Shown here: positions 15,695-22,368 of the stretch, piece by piece | How positions within the stretch are numbered: the stretch's first letter is position 1 | How the letters are laid out: each line of letters opens with the position of its first letter | Origin: a virus | Direction: 5' to 3' (one strand) | DNA length: 27,144 nucleotides | Virus record (IMG/VR): IMGVR_UViG_3300042691_018699 | Coordinates: 1 to 27,144 of that record | The notes under the pieces: generated by a model | Database searches by the model: none | Seen by the model: the letters and a program-made list of their open reading frames with translations, nothing else | What the model was told of the DNA's origin: nothing | Position numbers and translations under genes: made by a program

Positions 15695-15838
15695 TTAACG
15701 ACCCTGACCCCTGTACTTCTTAAAGGATCTACTTTCACTTTTGTTCATTGTGCTAGTCTTAATTTTTCCACCTTGTTTAGTAGTTTTCACTACGCTAGTA
15801 TGTGCTTTTCCTGATGTTGCGGTTTTTGCTTTAGCCAT
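15695..15838 (-). CDS. Small basic phage protein (47 aa)
   Basis: A frame from ATG 15838 to TAA 15695-15697 encodes 47 residues, starting MAKAKTATSGKAHTSVVKTT and ending STMNKSESRSFKKYRGQGR. It has an excellent AAGGAG ribosome site 7-8 nt upstream and is the first minus-strand gene from the divergent promoter region. Its Lys/Arg/Ser/Thr-rich composition with a conserved-looking FKKYRGQGR end resembles small proteins seen repeatedly in marine phages, of unknown function. Nucleic-acid binding would fit the charge but is not shown. Confidence 0.75.
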   Translation of the reverse strand: MAKAKTATSGKAHTSVVKTTKQGGKIKTSTMNKSESRSFKKYRGQGR

Positions 15839-15880
15839 GATGTCTCCTTAATATGTAGCTATATCCGTAAATATTACTCT

Positions 15881-15888
15881 ATTAAATA
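15881..15888 (+). promoter_or_regulatory. T4-type late promoter box ATTAAATA (rightward)
   Basis: It matches TATAAATA at 6 of 8 positions on the plus strand. The predicted start is near 15894, and the 37-nt leader contains the GGAGG ribosome site of the gene at 15931. It is the only late-type box on the plus strand that precedes a gene and sits six bases from an opposing leftward box. Confidence 0.5.
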
Positions 15889-15894
15889 CTCATA

Positions 15895-15902
15895 TATTTA
15901 TC
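15895..15902 (-). promoter_or_regulatory. T4-type late promoter box GATAAATA (leftward)
   Basis: It matches TATAAATA at 7 of 8 positions. The predicted start near 15889 leaves a leader of about 51 nt with the AAGGAG ribosome site of the small basic gene at 15838. With the opposing box at 15881-15888, it forms a divergent pair whose predicted start sites overlap. Confidence 0.55.
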
Positions 15903-15930
15903 AAATGGACTTACCCATTTGGAGGACAGA

Positions 15931-16074
15931 ATGAAGCAGGCTCTCGCAAATCTGATTCATGTAAAATCTGAAGAAAAACAGGCTATTCCCAAAAGGCAAG
16001 CTATTCCTATCGTTCCAATCGACACGAACAAAAACCAAGTCAAACTGGATCCCTCCAAAATTATTAAAACTTAG
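15931..16074 (+). CDS. Small Lys/Pro-rich protein (47 aa), first gene of the plus cassette
   Basis: A plus-strand frame encodes 47 residues starting MKQALANLIHVKSEEKQA, with two IP repeats (QAIPKRQAIPIVPID), and ending KLDPSKIIKT. A strong GGAGG ribosome site (15921-15925) lies five bases from the ATG. It is followed after 8 nt by the exported-protein gene whose own AGGAGA site overlaps this gene's stop. No family is recognised and no signal peptide or membrane segment is present. Confidence 0.7.
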   Translation: MKQALANLIHVKSEEKQAIPKRQAIPIVPIDTNKNQVKLDPSKIIKT

Positions 16075-16082
16075 GAGAAATT

Positions 16083-16538
16083 ATGAAAAAACTACTTGCA
16101 ATCTTAATGCTTGGTCTGTCACCTCTTTTATTAGCATCTGATTTTGGTCAGCATTTATTAATAGAAAATAATTTTGTTATTCATCCAATAACCGAATATG
16201 AAAAAACTCATACTAATGATGTATATCATTTTTATATAAGAAATGACATTAAACAAGTAGGACCTAAGCAGTTCTTAGTACATACTATGGTTGAATACAT
16301 TTTAGAAGATGGCATAAAATACGCAGAACTTGGATATTCTGTAAAAAGAATTTACAATTACGGTATGCTTGATTGTGATCTTAAGGCTTTTAGCCTAACA
16401 AGTGATGTTTATGTAGATGAAAAAAATAAAATAGTTTATAGCGAAAGCTATGAATTGGGAGAGTTCGTAGCAGAATTAACGACACCTAATACCGCTAGAA
16501 ATTCGGTGTACAAAAAAGTATGTTTTAACTCAGTGTGA
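16083..16538 (+). CDS. Exported protein with adhesin-E-like layout
   Basis: The 151-residue protein has a clear signal peptide (MKKLLAILMLGLSPLLLAS, cut about residue 18-19) with no lipobox. The mature part is beta-rich. It carries two cysteines, Cys98 in LDCDLKAF and Cys147 in KKVCFNS, with a strand-rich stretch VYVDEKNKIVYSESYE between them and TPNTARNSVYKKVC near the end. This order (DC, strand, K.V..S, PN, then a terminal C) resembles the surface-adhesin protein E family of Gram-negative bacteria, but similarity is by pattern only. It would act in the periplasm or at the cell surface, which is unusual for a phage late gene product that is not a lysis protein. An AGGAGA ribosome site precedes the ATG. 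Confidence 0.75.
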   Translation: MKKLLAILMLGLSPLLLASDFGQHLLIENNFVIHPITEYEKTHTNDVYHFYIRNDIKQVGPKQFLVHTMVEYILEDGIKYAELGYSVKRIYNYGMLDCDLKAFSLTSDVYVDEKNKIVYSESYELGEFVAELTTPNTARNSVYKKVCFNSV

Positions 16539-16586
16539 TATATGATATATACTATAGTAGGCTATGGCTTACTTTAGGAAACTACC

Positions 16587-16715
16587 ATGTTAAGGTGTTT
16601 AAGTAGGATAAAGGAAGAAATCCCAATTCTACTATTAATCGAAATGTTTACATTAGTTAGGGTTGCATCTATATTACTTTTGGTTACAATTTCAGTGCTA
16701 TACAATTTATTTTAA
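16587..16715 (+). CDS. Small single-span membrane protein (42 aa)
   Basis: A frame from ATG 16587 to TAA 16713-16715 encodes 42 residues: a basic/acidic head MLRCLSRIKEE and one long hydrophobic stretch (IPILLLIEMFTLVRVASILLL and on to the end at LYNLF). A weak AGGA ribosome site lies about 11 nt upstream. It lies between two genes for exported proteins in the same direction, and the next gene begins 8 nt after its stop, which supports a real gene. Function is unknown; the size and span suit a membrane accessory or small inhibitor. Confidence 0.5.
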   Translation: MLRCLSRIKEEIPILLLIEMFTLVRVASILLLVTISVLYNLF

Positions 16716-16723
16716 GGTGCAAC

Positions 16724-17029
16724 GTGAAAAAACTAACTTTATTATTTTTATTAATTTTTTATAGTTATAATTCTTCAGCAGAAGAATACCGTAAATTTCA
16801 AGTAATGTGTGATAAGACGGAAAAAATCATAGCTTCTTTAAAAGAGAAATACAATGAAGTTCCTATAATTGCGGGAAAAAGATTATCAAGTAGTAAAAGC
16901 ACTATTAGTGTGTGGGGAAATCCTGCTACGGAAACTTTTACTGTTTTAGATACTTATGGTGATATGACCTGTGTACTTGCTGTAGGCACAGATATAACTG
17001 TATTACTAAAAGACGGGGAAAGTATATGA
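16724..17029 (+). CDS. Small exported protein with two cysteines, function unknown
   Basis: The 101-residue protein begins at GTG 16724 with an AAGGTG ribosome site and has a signal peptide (KKLTLLFLLIFYSYNSSA, cut before Glu20). The mature part has Cys29 in FQVMCDKTEKII, a helix KEKYNEVPII, a Trp-containing stretch SVWGNPATETFTVL and Cys83 in DMTCVLAVGTDITVLL. The MCDKTE then DxxxCVLxxG pattern is reminiscent of uncharacterised exported proteins in marine phages and their hosts. The two cysteines could pair in the periplasm. Its stop overlaps the next gene by 4 nt. Confidence 0.72.
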   Translation: MKKLTLLFLLIFYSYNSSAEEYRKFQVMCDKTEKIIASLKEKYNEVPIIAGKRLSSSKSTISVWGNPATETFTVLDTYGDMTCVLAVGTDITVLLKDGESI

Positions 17030-17163
17030 ATTGGTTAGTAGATTGCTATGTTGAAACTTTTGTGAGAACGATGTTGTTTTGGCATTACTTGCCTGCTTAT
17101 ATAACTGACTATCATGTAAACCAGTCTAATTGTTTCTCTTTGGCAAATAATCAACATTCATAA
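17026..17163 (+). CDS. Small aromatic-rich protein (45 aa), last gene of the plus cassette
   Basis: A frame starting with the ATGA overlap at 17026 encodes 45 residues beginning MNWLVDCYVETFVRTMLFWHYLPAY. The aromatic-rich helix could sit at a membrane surface. The 4-nt overlap with the exported-protein gene argues for it, but its last 38 nt overlap the end of the convergent gene at 17126, and no family is recognised. No terminator is seen between the two converging units. Confidence 0.45.
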   Translation: MNWLVDCYVETFVRTMLFWHYLPAYITDYHVNQSNCFSLANNQHS

Positions 17164-17368
17164 TCGGTGTTCGATCAGGAACTAAATTATTCTTAATTGA
17201 ATCTCCATACTTCAATTCAATGTAACTGAGTATTTCGCTTTTCTCAGGAACTTCAATAATCAATCCATTATAAAAACGAATCTTAAATTTGAATTGCTTT
17301 TTAAGCACAACGTCCGATAAGATATCATCAAAATTATTAGATTCTCGGATAAAGATAATTTTTTTCAT
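17126..17368 (-). CDS. Small phage protein, function unknown
   Basis: The 80-residue protein begins MKKIIFIRESNNFDDILSD. It has beta-forming stretches (FKFKIRFYNGLIIEVPEKSE), a helix (ILSYIELKYGDSIKNN) and a polar end with VPDRTPIMNVDYLPKR. Its ATG overlaps the stop of the next gene upstream by 4 nt. There is no signal peptide or membrane span and I do not recognise a family. It ends convergently against the plus-strand cassette. Confidence 0.6.
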   Translation of the reverse strand: MKKIIFIRESNNFDDILSDVVLKKQFKFKIRFYNGLIIEVPEKSEILSYIELKYGDSIKNNLVPDRTPIMNVDYLPKRNN

Positions 17369-17574
17369 TTATTGAATAACATAAAGTTTATGTAATCTCT
17401 TTCAGATTCAAAAAAGAATTTGTAATTTCCATTGAATTGTTCTACTACGTCCATAGATTCAGATACGAACCACTTGTCTGTGCAATTTCGTTTACACCAA
17501 TCCATTAATGGACCTAATTGACCATACGACAATTGTATTTTAATTTGATGCAGTTGTTTCGTTTGTTCGGACAA
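17365..17574 (-). CDS. Small beta-alpha-beta phage protein, function unknown
   Basis: The 69-residue protein, read from TTG 17574, has a strand (HQIKIQLSYG), a helix with LGPLMDWCKRNC, then W-containing and F-rich strands ending in NYKFFFESERDYINFMLFNK. The shape, strand then WC/W helix then strand then acidic helix with FML, is also seen in the protein encoded at 23882-24121, so the two may be distant relatives. The start is uncertain: TTG 17574 overlaps the dCMP deaminase gene by 35 nt and lacks a clear ribosome site. Confidence 0.55.
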   Translation of the reverse strand: MSEQTKQLHQIKIQLSYGQLGPLMDWCKRNCTDKWFVSESMDVVEQFNGNYKFFFESERDYINFMLFNK

Positions 17575-17989
17575 CCGTTACTCCTGATTTTTTGAGAAAC
17601 TCAACGCCGTCATTGCTTCTGTAATCTGTATCATAATATACAGTATTAATGCCGCTTTGATATATAAGTTTGGCACACTCCAAACAAGGGCTATGAGTAA
17701 TAAACATTGTACTATCCAACCCACTATTAGTAGATTTTGCAAGTTTTGAAATAGCATTACTTTCAGCATGTAGTACCTCCGGTTTAGTTTTTAATGATAT
17801 CGTATCATCTGAATGTTGAATAATATCTTCACATTCATTATCCCAACTTGCTGGCATACCGTTATAACCATAACTGATAACGCAATCGTCTTTGACAATA
17901 ACTGATCCTACTTGTAATCTTTTAGCATGGCTTAGTTGACTAACACGTTTAGCCCAGTCCATGTAAAGACTAATAAATTTCTTCTTCAT
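17540..17989 (-). CDS. dCMP deaminase-like (cytidine/deoxycytidylate deaminase family)
   Basis: The 149-residue protein has the zinc-binding signature of the family: His74 and catalytic Glu76 in VLHAESNAI, and Cys102 and Cys105 in SPCLECAKLIY. The N-terminal GSVIVKDDCVISYGYNGMP matches dCMP deaminases, which turn dCMP to dUMP to feed thymidylate synthesis. T4 carries such an enzyme (gene cd), so a phage nucleotide-metabolism role is expected. Length is a little short of the T4 protein. It follows the radical SAM gene by 11 nt on the same strand. The C-terminal tail (VVRTNETTASN) overlaps the next gene. Confidence 0.9.
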   Translation of the reverse strand: MKKKFISLYMDWAKRVSQLSHAKRLQVGSVIVKDDCVISYGYNGMPASWDNECEDIIQHSDDTISLKTKPEVLHAESNAISKLAKSTNSGLDSTMFITHSPCLECAKLIYQSGINTVYYDTDYRSNDGVEFLKKSGVTVVRTNETTASN

Positions 17990-18000
17990 TACTTATCTCT

Positions 18001-19143
18001 TTAATCTGAAAGATTTGCAAAATTTTTTACCAAAGCTCTGCCTATGATTGGATTTATAGTGTTTATATCAGTTTGATACATCTCATCAGTTAGTTTAACA
18101 AATTTCAAAAATTCGTGCCATTGATTCTCATCAAATTTGTGATACTGATCAAACATATTTTGAACAAACTTCTTGTGAGGATTTGTGTCTGATATACTAG
18201 TTAAAATTTCATCTACATACCAATTAGGTGCAATAAACGGAGAAAGTATGTTGTTTTTCACAATGTCAATAGTTGTTTTAAATGGTAATTTTTCACTAAA
18301 CCATTTTGTGCTAGCATCTAATCCTAGTAAATTCAGTGAACTATATACTGAATGAATACTGTGTTCTTCAGGTGAAATTTTCGACAACTCTAGCGCATTT
18401 GCTATAACAGCTTCAAACTTACTGCCAACTCTTTGGTAATCATTATATACGTAAATCCCGTCTATACTAAAGTCAAATCTTACTGATTTGAACTCCTTTA
18501 ATTTGTCTAGTGTCTTACTTGATGGAATACTTGTCGCATTAGTGATTATTAATAAATTTACATCTTTTGGATTTACAATTTTATCTAAAAATTTGAAAAG
18601 ATTAGGGCTGATTAATGGTTCGCCACCTAACATTTTTATCATTCGTAAATGGCTTAGGTCAATAGAGTCCATTAATTCTAATGTTTTGTAATTGACGGTA
18701 TTAGTTGAATAACCGGTAATTCCGTTTTTTTGTAAATATTCATCTCTAAGTTGTAACTTTGTACTGAACCTGCTGCTACACATCCTACATTCTAAATTAC
18801 AAAGGTTATCTAAACTAATTTCAAGAAATTCTAATTTTTCAAATGTAATATCTGTAGCTGATGCTGACAAAAGTTCATTAGCCTTTTGCCTCATACTTTT
18901 CATATTTGATTGTTCCTCTACGTAACATTTTTTACATTCATTTCTAGAAATTCCTTGTAGCATATCCTTTCTTAGTTCAATAAGAAAGCTATTGTTAAAT
19001 GCTGCTTCACCTTGATTTATAATCTGTTCTGTAGTAGGGTATTGTTCATTATCGTCAAGTGGAAATCGACAACAGGGTCTAAAAGTATTAATAATTGTGC
19101 TGGTTGCACCTGACCATGCAAATTTACACAAAGTGTCGTTCAT
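18001..19143 (-). CDS. Radical SAM protein with N-terminal twitch/SPASM-like cysteine region
   Basis: The 380-residue protein carries the radical SAM cluster motif CNLECRMC (Cys115, Cys119, Cys122) and GGEP (173-176), as SPASM/twitch maturases do. Ahead of the core it has more cysteines (Cys6, Cys24, Cys25, Cys70, Cys73; FRPCCRF and NECKKCYVEEQSN). This arrangement fits radical SAM proteins with an N-terminal twitch domain that may bind an auxiliary Fe-S cluster. Later parts include FDFSIDGI (222-229) and a helical C-terminus. Such enzymes modify peptides or small molecules by radical chemistry; the substrate here is unknown. Its ATG overlaps the methyltransferase stop by 4 nt, so the pair is likely made together. 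It would need Fe-S assembly, and an IscA-like protein is encoded at 6253-6585. Confidence 0.88.
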   Translation of the reverse strand: MNDTLCKFAWSGATSTIINTFRPCCRFPLDDNEQYPTTEQIINQGEAAFNNSFLIELRKDMLQGISRNECKKCYVEEQSNMKSMRQKANELLSASATDITFEKLEFLEISLDNLCNLECRMCSSRFSTKLQLRDEYLQKNGITGYSTNTVNYKTLELMDSIDLSHLRMIKMLGGEPLISPNLFKFLDKIVNPKDVNLLIITNATSIPSSKTLDKLKEFKSVRFDFSIDGIYVYNDYQRVGSKFEAVIANALELSKISPEEHSIHSVYSSLNLLGLDASTKWFSEKLPFKTTIDIVKNNILSPFIAPNWYVDEILTSISDTNPHKKFVQNMFDQYHKFDENQWHEFLKFVKLTDEMYQTDINTINPIIGRALVKNFANLSD

Positions 19144-19991
19144 TTTTTACGTGTCCAAGAACATCGATAACCGGCAATGTTAAGTTTATCCCTATTAGGC
19201 TGATTGGCTGGCAGATGACCGTTATGTATAGGTTTGTTAGGAAAAGAAGTAATGATAGTGTGTCTACAATTCAACGCTTCACTAATTTCATCTAAATATT
19301 CCTCTTCCCAACCTATGTTAATATCTAATACTAATCTACCACCAATTTTTAAACTAGATAACACTCTATCCCAGTAAATCTGTTTTGGAAAATGCATACA
19401 CCATGCTAGATGTGAGGTAATTAAATCAGCCTCAACATTCCATGCATCATCAATATCTAAAAAATTAAATCTATTTGGATCAATAGATGTGGCATCTATA
19501 GCATCACTGACTACACTCCATGAATGCTGCCAACAAGGACTATCTGTGGTGGGATATTTTGGTTGATTATCAGTGTTTATAAATTTAGACCTATCTACTA
19601 AATAAAACTTCGCAGTTGGATTATATTGTGATAACAATAGATCAAGAACACTGTTTCCGGCACCAATATCAATTATTGTTGGATTGTCGGGTAGATCATA
19701 AATTCCTCGTTCACTTAAGTTCCACCAGTTCCATTTGACCCACATTGGAAAAAATTCAAAAAAGTTTTGTAATACAGGCTGTCCTGTTAATGATCCTGTT
19801 TGAACAAACCAGTTAGCAGCTAATACCTGTAAATTGTTCCATTTTACTGTTAGTGGGCCTTTATTTGAATCAACAGTTAGGGTGTATTCATCCCATTTTT
19901 TAAAAAAGTCAAATGATTTATCAAATTCTATATTATGCCCAGTTGTATCACTGAACATTATGTGTCTATTAAAGTTTAAAGGTGTAGGCAT
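19140..19991 (-). CDS. Class I SAM-dependent methyltransferase-like protein
   Basis: The 283-residue protein has the Rossmann SAM-binding motif I NPTIIDIGAGNSVLDLLL (103-120), followed by an acidic strand end FYLVDRSKF. Later segments are ADLITSHLAWCMHFP and the post-motif strand LKIGGRLVLDIN. The N-terminal 100 residues are Trp/Phe-rich (FFEFFPMWVKWNWWNL) and are probably the acceptor-recognition part. The acceptor is not evident. Translational coupling to the radical SAM gene, by a 4-nt overlap, suggests they act on the same substrate or pathway. There is no signal peptide. No ribosome site is seen; a box-like GATAGATA (19996-20003) abuts the ATG. Confidence 0.8.
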   Translation of the reverse strand: MPTPLNFNRHIMFSDTTGHNIEFDKSFDFFKKWDEYTLTVDSNKGPLTVKWNNLQVLAANWFVQTGSLTGQPVLQNFFEFFPMWVKWNWWNLSERGIYDLPDNPTIIDIGAGNSVLDLLLSQYNPTAKFYLVDRSKFINTDNQPKYPTTDSPCWQHSWSVVSDAIDATSIDPNRFNFLDIDDAWNVEADLITSHLAWCMHFPKQIYWDRVLSSLKIGGRLVLDINIGWEEEYLDEISEALNCRHTIITSFPNKPIHNGHLPANQPNRDKLNIAGYRCSWTRKK

Positions 19992-20001
19992 AACGTATCT
20001 A

Positions 20002-20535
20002 TCAGTCCCAAAGATTACGAAAATATTTTCCGAAAAGTTCTAAGCCTTCTTGTATTCTGTCGTCATGCATTGTGTGTCCAACATGATCATACCAATGTTC
20101 ATCAGGATTGGTATCTACCATTTGATGCATTACTTCCATTTTACCAGTAACTGGATTTAGCATTGGTTCTGTATCAACAAACTCATACTTCGCTTCTCCA
20201 TGATGATATATAGAATCATAGTCATCATTGATAAGTTGTTCAAAACTCCAAATCATCTTGTCTAGTACTTCATCCCAACGCTTGCATCCTTCATCAAATG
20301 CTTCGTTATACGTATCTTTATAGAAATCAAAACTTTCTTGATAACCATGATCCTCTCCACCCACCTCTGCAAATTCTCCGGGGATCCCATGTTTGGTTTC
20401 TTTTAATTGTAACAACATGGGGTATATAATAAGTGCCAAAGTATGATACATATTCCAAGTATCATACTTGTCTATTTGAATATCAACAGTTCTTGTATTT
20501 GAATATTTAGGAAATTTTCCTATGTTTATTTTCAT
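20002..20535 (-). CDS. Conserved-type phage hypothetical, acidic
   Basis: The 177-residue protein starts MKINIGKFPKYSNTRTVDIQIDKYDTWNMYHTLA. It contains a helix ALIIYPMLLQLKETKHGIP, an acidic middle (GEDHGYQESFDFY), WDEVLDKMIWSFEQL and the ending GLELFGKYFRNLWD. I recognise this order from a family common in marine T4-like phages, with no known function. There is no signal peptide, membrane span or catalytic motif. It overlaps the gene upstream by 4 nt, placing it in one unit with the methyltransferase and radical SAM genes. Confidence 0.82.
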   Translation of the reverse strand: MKINIGKFPKYSNTRTVDIQIDKYDTWNMYHTLALIIYPMLLQLKETKHGIPGEFAEVGGEDHGYQESFDFYKDTYNEAFDEGCKRWDEVLDKMIWSFEQLINDDYDSIYHHGEAKYEFVDTEPMLNPVTGKMEVMHQMVDTNPDEHWYDHVGHTMHDDRIQEGLELFGKYFRNLWD

Positions 20536-20903
20536 AAAGTTTTAGTTATTTTGCCGTCTACAAAAAATAGTTCATCATTGTTATGTACCACTGCTCCAGT
20601 AGCATTTTTCTTACGTTCACTGAAAACTTTAGCAGCTTCTTCTATTGTGTTAGCTTGTCCTAAAAATTCATTAGTAGAGATATTATACAACAAAATTGTA
20701 TCGTCAATAACTTCGGTTTTTACCAATACAATATTTCTTTCTTCTAACTCTTTATCGGTTGCAGCATTTAGTAAGTCATCTAGATTTACATTACTTTCTT
20801 CTGCTATTTTGCGAATAGTTCTACGCATCTCAAATAATTGATAAGCTTTTCCCATATTAAAAGCAAAATACATAAGACTAATCAAAATAAAAAACTCAAG
20901 CAT
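20532..20903 (-). CDS. Membrane-anchored small phage protein, function unknown
   Basis: The 123-residue protein has an N-terminal hydrophobic anchor (MLEFFILISLMYFAFNMG). A charged helix follows (LFEMRRTIRKIAEES, then a DDLL.AATDKELEERN turn), and then a beta-rich half (IVLVKTEVIDDTILLYNIST, FLGQANTIEEAAKVFSERK). A good AAAGGAG ribosome site and a late-type box precede the ATG. The last residues overlap the next gene by 4 nt. The family is not recognised; it looks like a membrane-tethered cytoplasmic protein. Confidence 0.72.
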   Translation of the reverse strand: MLEFFILISLMYFAFNMGKAYQLFEMRRTIRKIAEESNVNLDDLLNAATDKELEERNIVLVKTEVIDDTILLYNISTNEFLGQANTIEEAAKVFSERKKNATGAVVHNNDELFFVDGKITKTL

Positions 20904-20921
20904 GACGATACTCCTTTAAAT

Positions 20922-21425
20922 TTATTTATTGTTCACAATGTATTTGTTGTGGTACTTTTGCCAATCTTTTAGATAGGTTTGATAATGAACCCATTTTGGT
21001 TTAGTTTGCCTTATTCTAACTAGGAATCCCCATTCACGCTCCTGCTTTCCCATGAAGAATAGTGTTGTAGCTGGCTTCCCCATATCTAGTTCAAGCCAGT
21101 GCATTGCTGTTGCACTGCGTTTAATTATACTACCAGGACCACGCCATTTGGACACTTCGCCAAACATATTACCTTGCTCGTCATATAGTGGTACATGTTC
21201 CCAATAACCACCTTTTAAAATAATTGTCAAATACGGCCAAGGGTGATCATGAAATATAGGATCGTCACTACGTACAATTTTATGCAATGTTACATTGAAG
21301 GGGAACCAACGACGATTTTTGCATAGTAAATAATATCGATGCATATAATCTGCGCCAGTTCTACGGTCAGGTATCAGTCTGTACCTACCTAATGCATTCA
21401 TTAGTTTGTGTAAAATATTTTTCAT
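20922..21425 (-). CDS. Cupin-like phage protein
   Basis: The 167-residue protein has a basic N-terminus, then a double-stranded beta-helix-type core. It shows a possible metal-binding motif FHDHPWPYLTIILKGGY with His59 and His61, a downstream WRGPGSIIKRSATAMHWLEL with His109, and Glu76 in YWEH. This is the HxH...E...H arrangement of cupins. Cupins have many roles, including dioxygenases, epimerases and sugar enzymes, and no substrate is indicated. The style is that of a family seen in marine phages. A terminator hairpin sits just before its start, so it may have a separate promoter or be expressed by leaky read-through. Confidence 0.75.
   Translation of the reverse strand: MKNILHKLMNALGRYRLIPDRRTGADYMHRYYLLCKNRRWFPFNVTLHKIVRSDDPIFHDHPWPYLTIILKGGYWEHVPLYDEQGNMFGEVSKWRGPGSIIKRSATAMHWLELDMGKPATTLFFMGKQEREWGFLVRIRQTKPKWVHYQTYLKDWQKYHNKYIVNNK
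20923..20930 (-). promoter_or_regulatory. T4-type late promoter box AATAAATA
   Basis: It matches TATAAATA at 7 of 8 positions, overlapping the TAA stop of the cupin-like gene. The predicted start near 20917 leaves 14 nt beginning with the AAAGGAG ribosome site of the gene at 20903. Confidence 0.55.
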
Positions 21426-21426
21426 A

Positions 21427-21454
21427 ATAAAGAAAAGGCAGCGTTAAGCTGCCT
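21427..21454 (-). terminator. Intrinsic terminator after the winged-helix gene
   Basis: On the minus strand AGGCAGC, a five-base loop TTAAC and GCTGCCT form a perfect 7-bp stem (21436-21454). This is followed directly by a T-rich run TTTTCTTTATT. It lies 28 nt after the stop of the winged-helix gene and just before the cupin-like start. Confidence 0.8.
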
Positions 21455-21481
21455 AAACTATCTCACGTTGTTATCGTTAGA

Positions 21482-21736
21482 TTAAAGGCCAAGTGCCAAT
21501 GCACGATAGCCTGCTGCAACGATTTCACGACTAGGTGTGCCTAGACGATATTTGGTTGTAGTGCGACCTTTGCTGTCAGTATGCTTGTTTGCATAGATAG
21601 CAAAGCCTTCGTAACGAAGGTCACTTACAGTTGCAGTTGGGTTAGCGATACTGAAACGTTGTTTCATTTGTGCTACAGTCATTTGCTCACCCTTTTGAAA
21701 TGCCTCTAATAGGCGTTCTTGTTTGCTTTTCAACAT
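21482..21736 (-). CDS. Small winged-helix/HTH-like regulator
   Basis: The 84-residue protein contains MLKSKQERLLEAFQKGEQMTVAQMKQRF, a helix-turn-helix-like lead. SIANPTATVSDLRYEGFAIYANKH follows, a recognition helix running into a beta wing, then KGRTTTKYRLGTPS and a terminal helix. The pattern is of winged-helix proteins found often in marine phages. It probably binds DNA; the target is unknown. Its monocistronic unit has its own near-consensus promoter, an AAGGAAA ribosome site and an intrinsic terminator. A palindrome over the -35 region could be its own operator. Confidence 0.85.
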   Translation of the reverse strand: MLKSKQERLLEAFQKGEQMTVAQMKQRFSIANPTATVSDLRYEGFAIYANKHTDSKGRTTTKYRLGTPSREIVAAGYRALALGL

Positions 21737-21781
21737 ATGTTTTCCTTATTAAAAATGTCGCTGATCTCTCAACGTGATAAC

Positions 21782-21809
21782 ATTATAACACAGATTGCAT
21801 ACGTTGCAA
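21782..21809 (-). promoter_or_regulatory. Sigma-70-type promoter with extended -10 for the winged-helix gene
   Basis: On the minus strand TTGCAA (21809-21804), a 16-nt spacer and TATAAT (21787-21782) with a TG one base upstream make a good extended -10 promoter. The start is predicted about 40 nt before the ATG. Confidence 0.65.
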
Positions 21810-21810
21810 T
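21794..21810. promoter_or_regulatory. Operator-like palindrome over the -35
   Basis: ATTGCA and TGCAAT form 6-bp arms around a five-base centre (tacgt). They overlap the -35 of the promoter for the winged-helix gene, the usual place for a repressor site. Binding is inferred only. Confidence 0.45.
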
Positions 21811-21819
21811 ACTATTTGG

Positions 21820-22368
21820 TTAACTATTTTTGTCAGTTTCACCAAAGTTTTGTTGAATCGGGAAAGGCCAAACACTAGCTTCCTGATCACTGATGGTTTG
21901 CCAATTCATAGGAGAACCTTCAGTTTTTGGTTGAATATTTTCTTCAAATATTTCACCAGTTACATCATCAATCAAATCAATTTGCACAGGTCCATAAACG
22001 ACAAGACTATCATAATCAACCTGCCAATTATGTTCGCCGTCATACAACCAACCCGCACCACCGTCGTACCATGAATTAGTTAATTCTCCTTTTTCTTCTT
22101 CAGAAAAGCTTTCATCAAAATCAAAACTTACGTTGATTAAATCATCTAACTCTGCACCATACCCGACATCTGTTTCACAAAGTACAGTGTTGCTTTTCAG
22201 TTCCCACTCACCTACAGGATTAACTTCACTTCTAAAGCCTATACCCCAACGATACAGTTCTTCAATTTTCCAAGAACGTATTGTACCGTCATCCATTTCT
22301 TCAAAAATTTCGTAAAGGACTTCTACATTCTTTTTTTCAAGTGGAGTAATTCTATAGACTTTAGTCAT
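21820..22368 (-). CDS. Conserved-type acidic phage protein, function unknown
   Basis: The 182-residue protein begins MTKVYRITPLEKKNVEVLYEI. It has beta-rich segments (TIRSWKIEELYRWGIGFRSE; SFDFDESFSEEEKGELTNSW), a Gly/Trp turn GGAGWLYDGEHNWQVDYDSL and YGPVQIDLIDDVTGEI. A C-terminal WPFPIQQNFGETDK ends the protein. Net charge is strongly acidic. I recognise the style from marine phages but no function is known to me. A ribosome site AGGGAA precedes the ATG, which overlaps the upstream gene by 4 nt. The gene ends within the control region of the winged-helix gene. Confidence 0.8.
   Translation of the reverse strand: MTKVYRITPLEKKNVEVLYEIFEEMDDGTIRSWKIEELYRWGIGFRSEVNPVGEWELKSNTVLCETDVGYGAELDDLINVSFDFDESFSEEEKGELTNSWYDGGAGWLYDGEHNWQVDYDSLVVYGPVQIDLIDDVTGEIFEENIQPKTEGSPMNWQTISDQEASVWPFPIQQNFGETDKNS

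Noticed and set aside
17578-17769. Minus-strand 63-residue frame inside the dCMP deaminase
   Set aside because: It is an out-of-frame shadow of the zinc-binding region.
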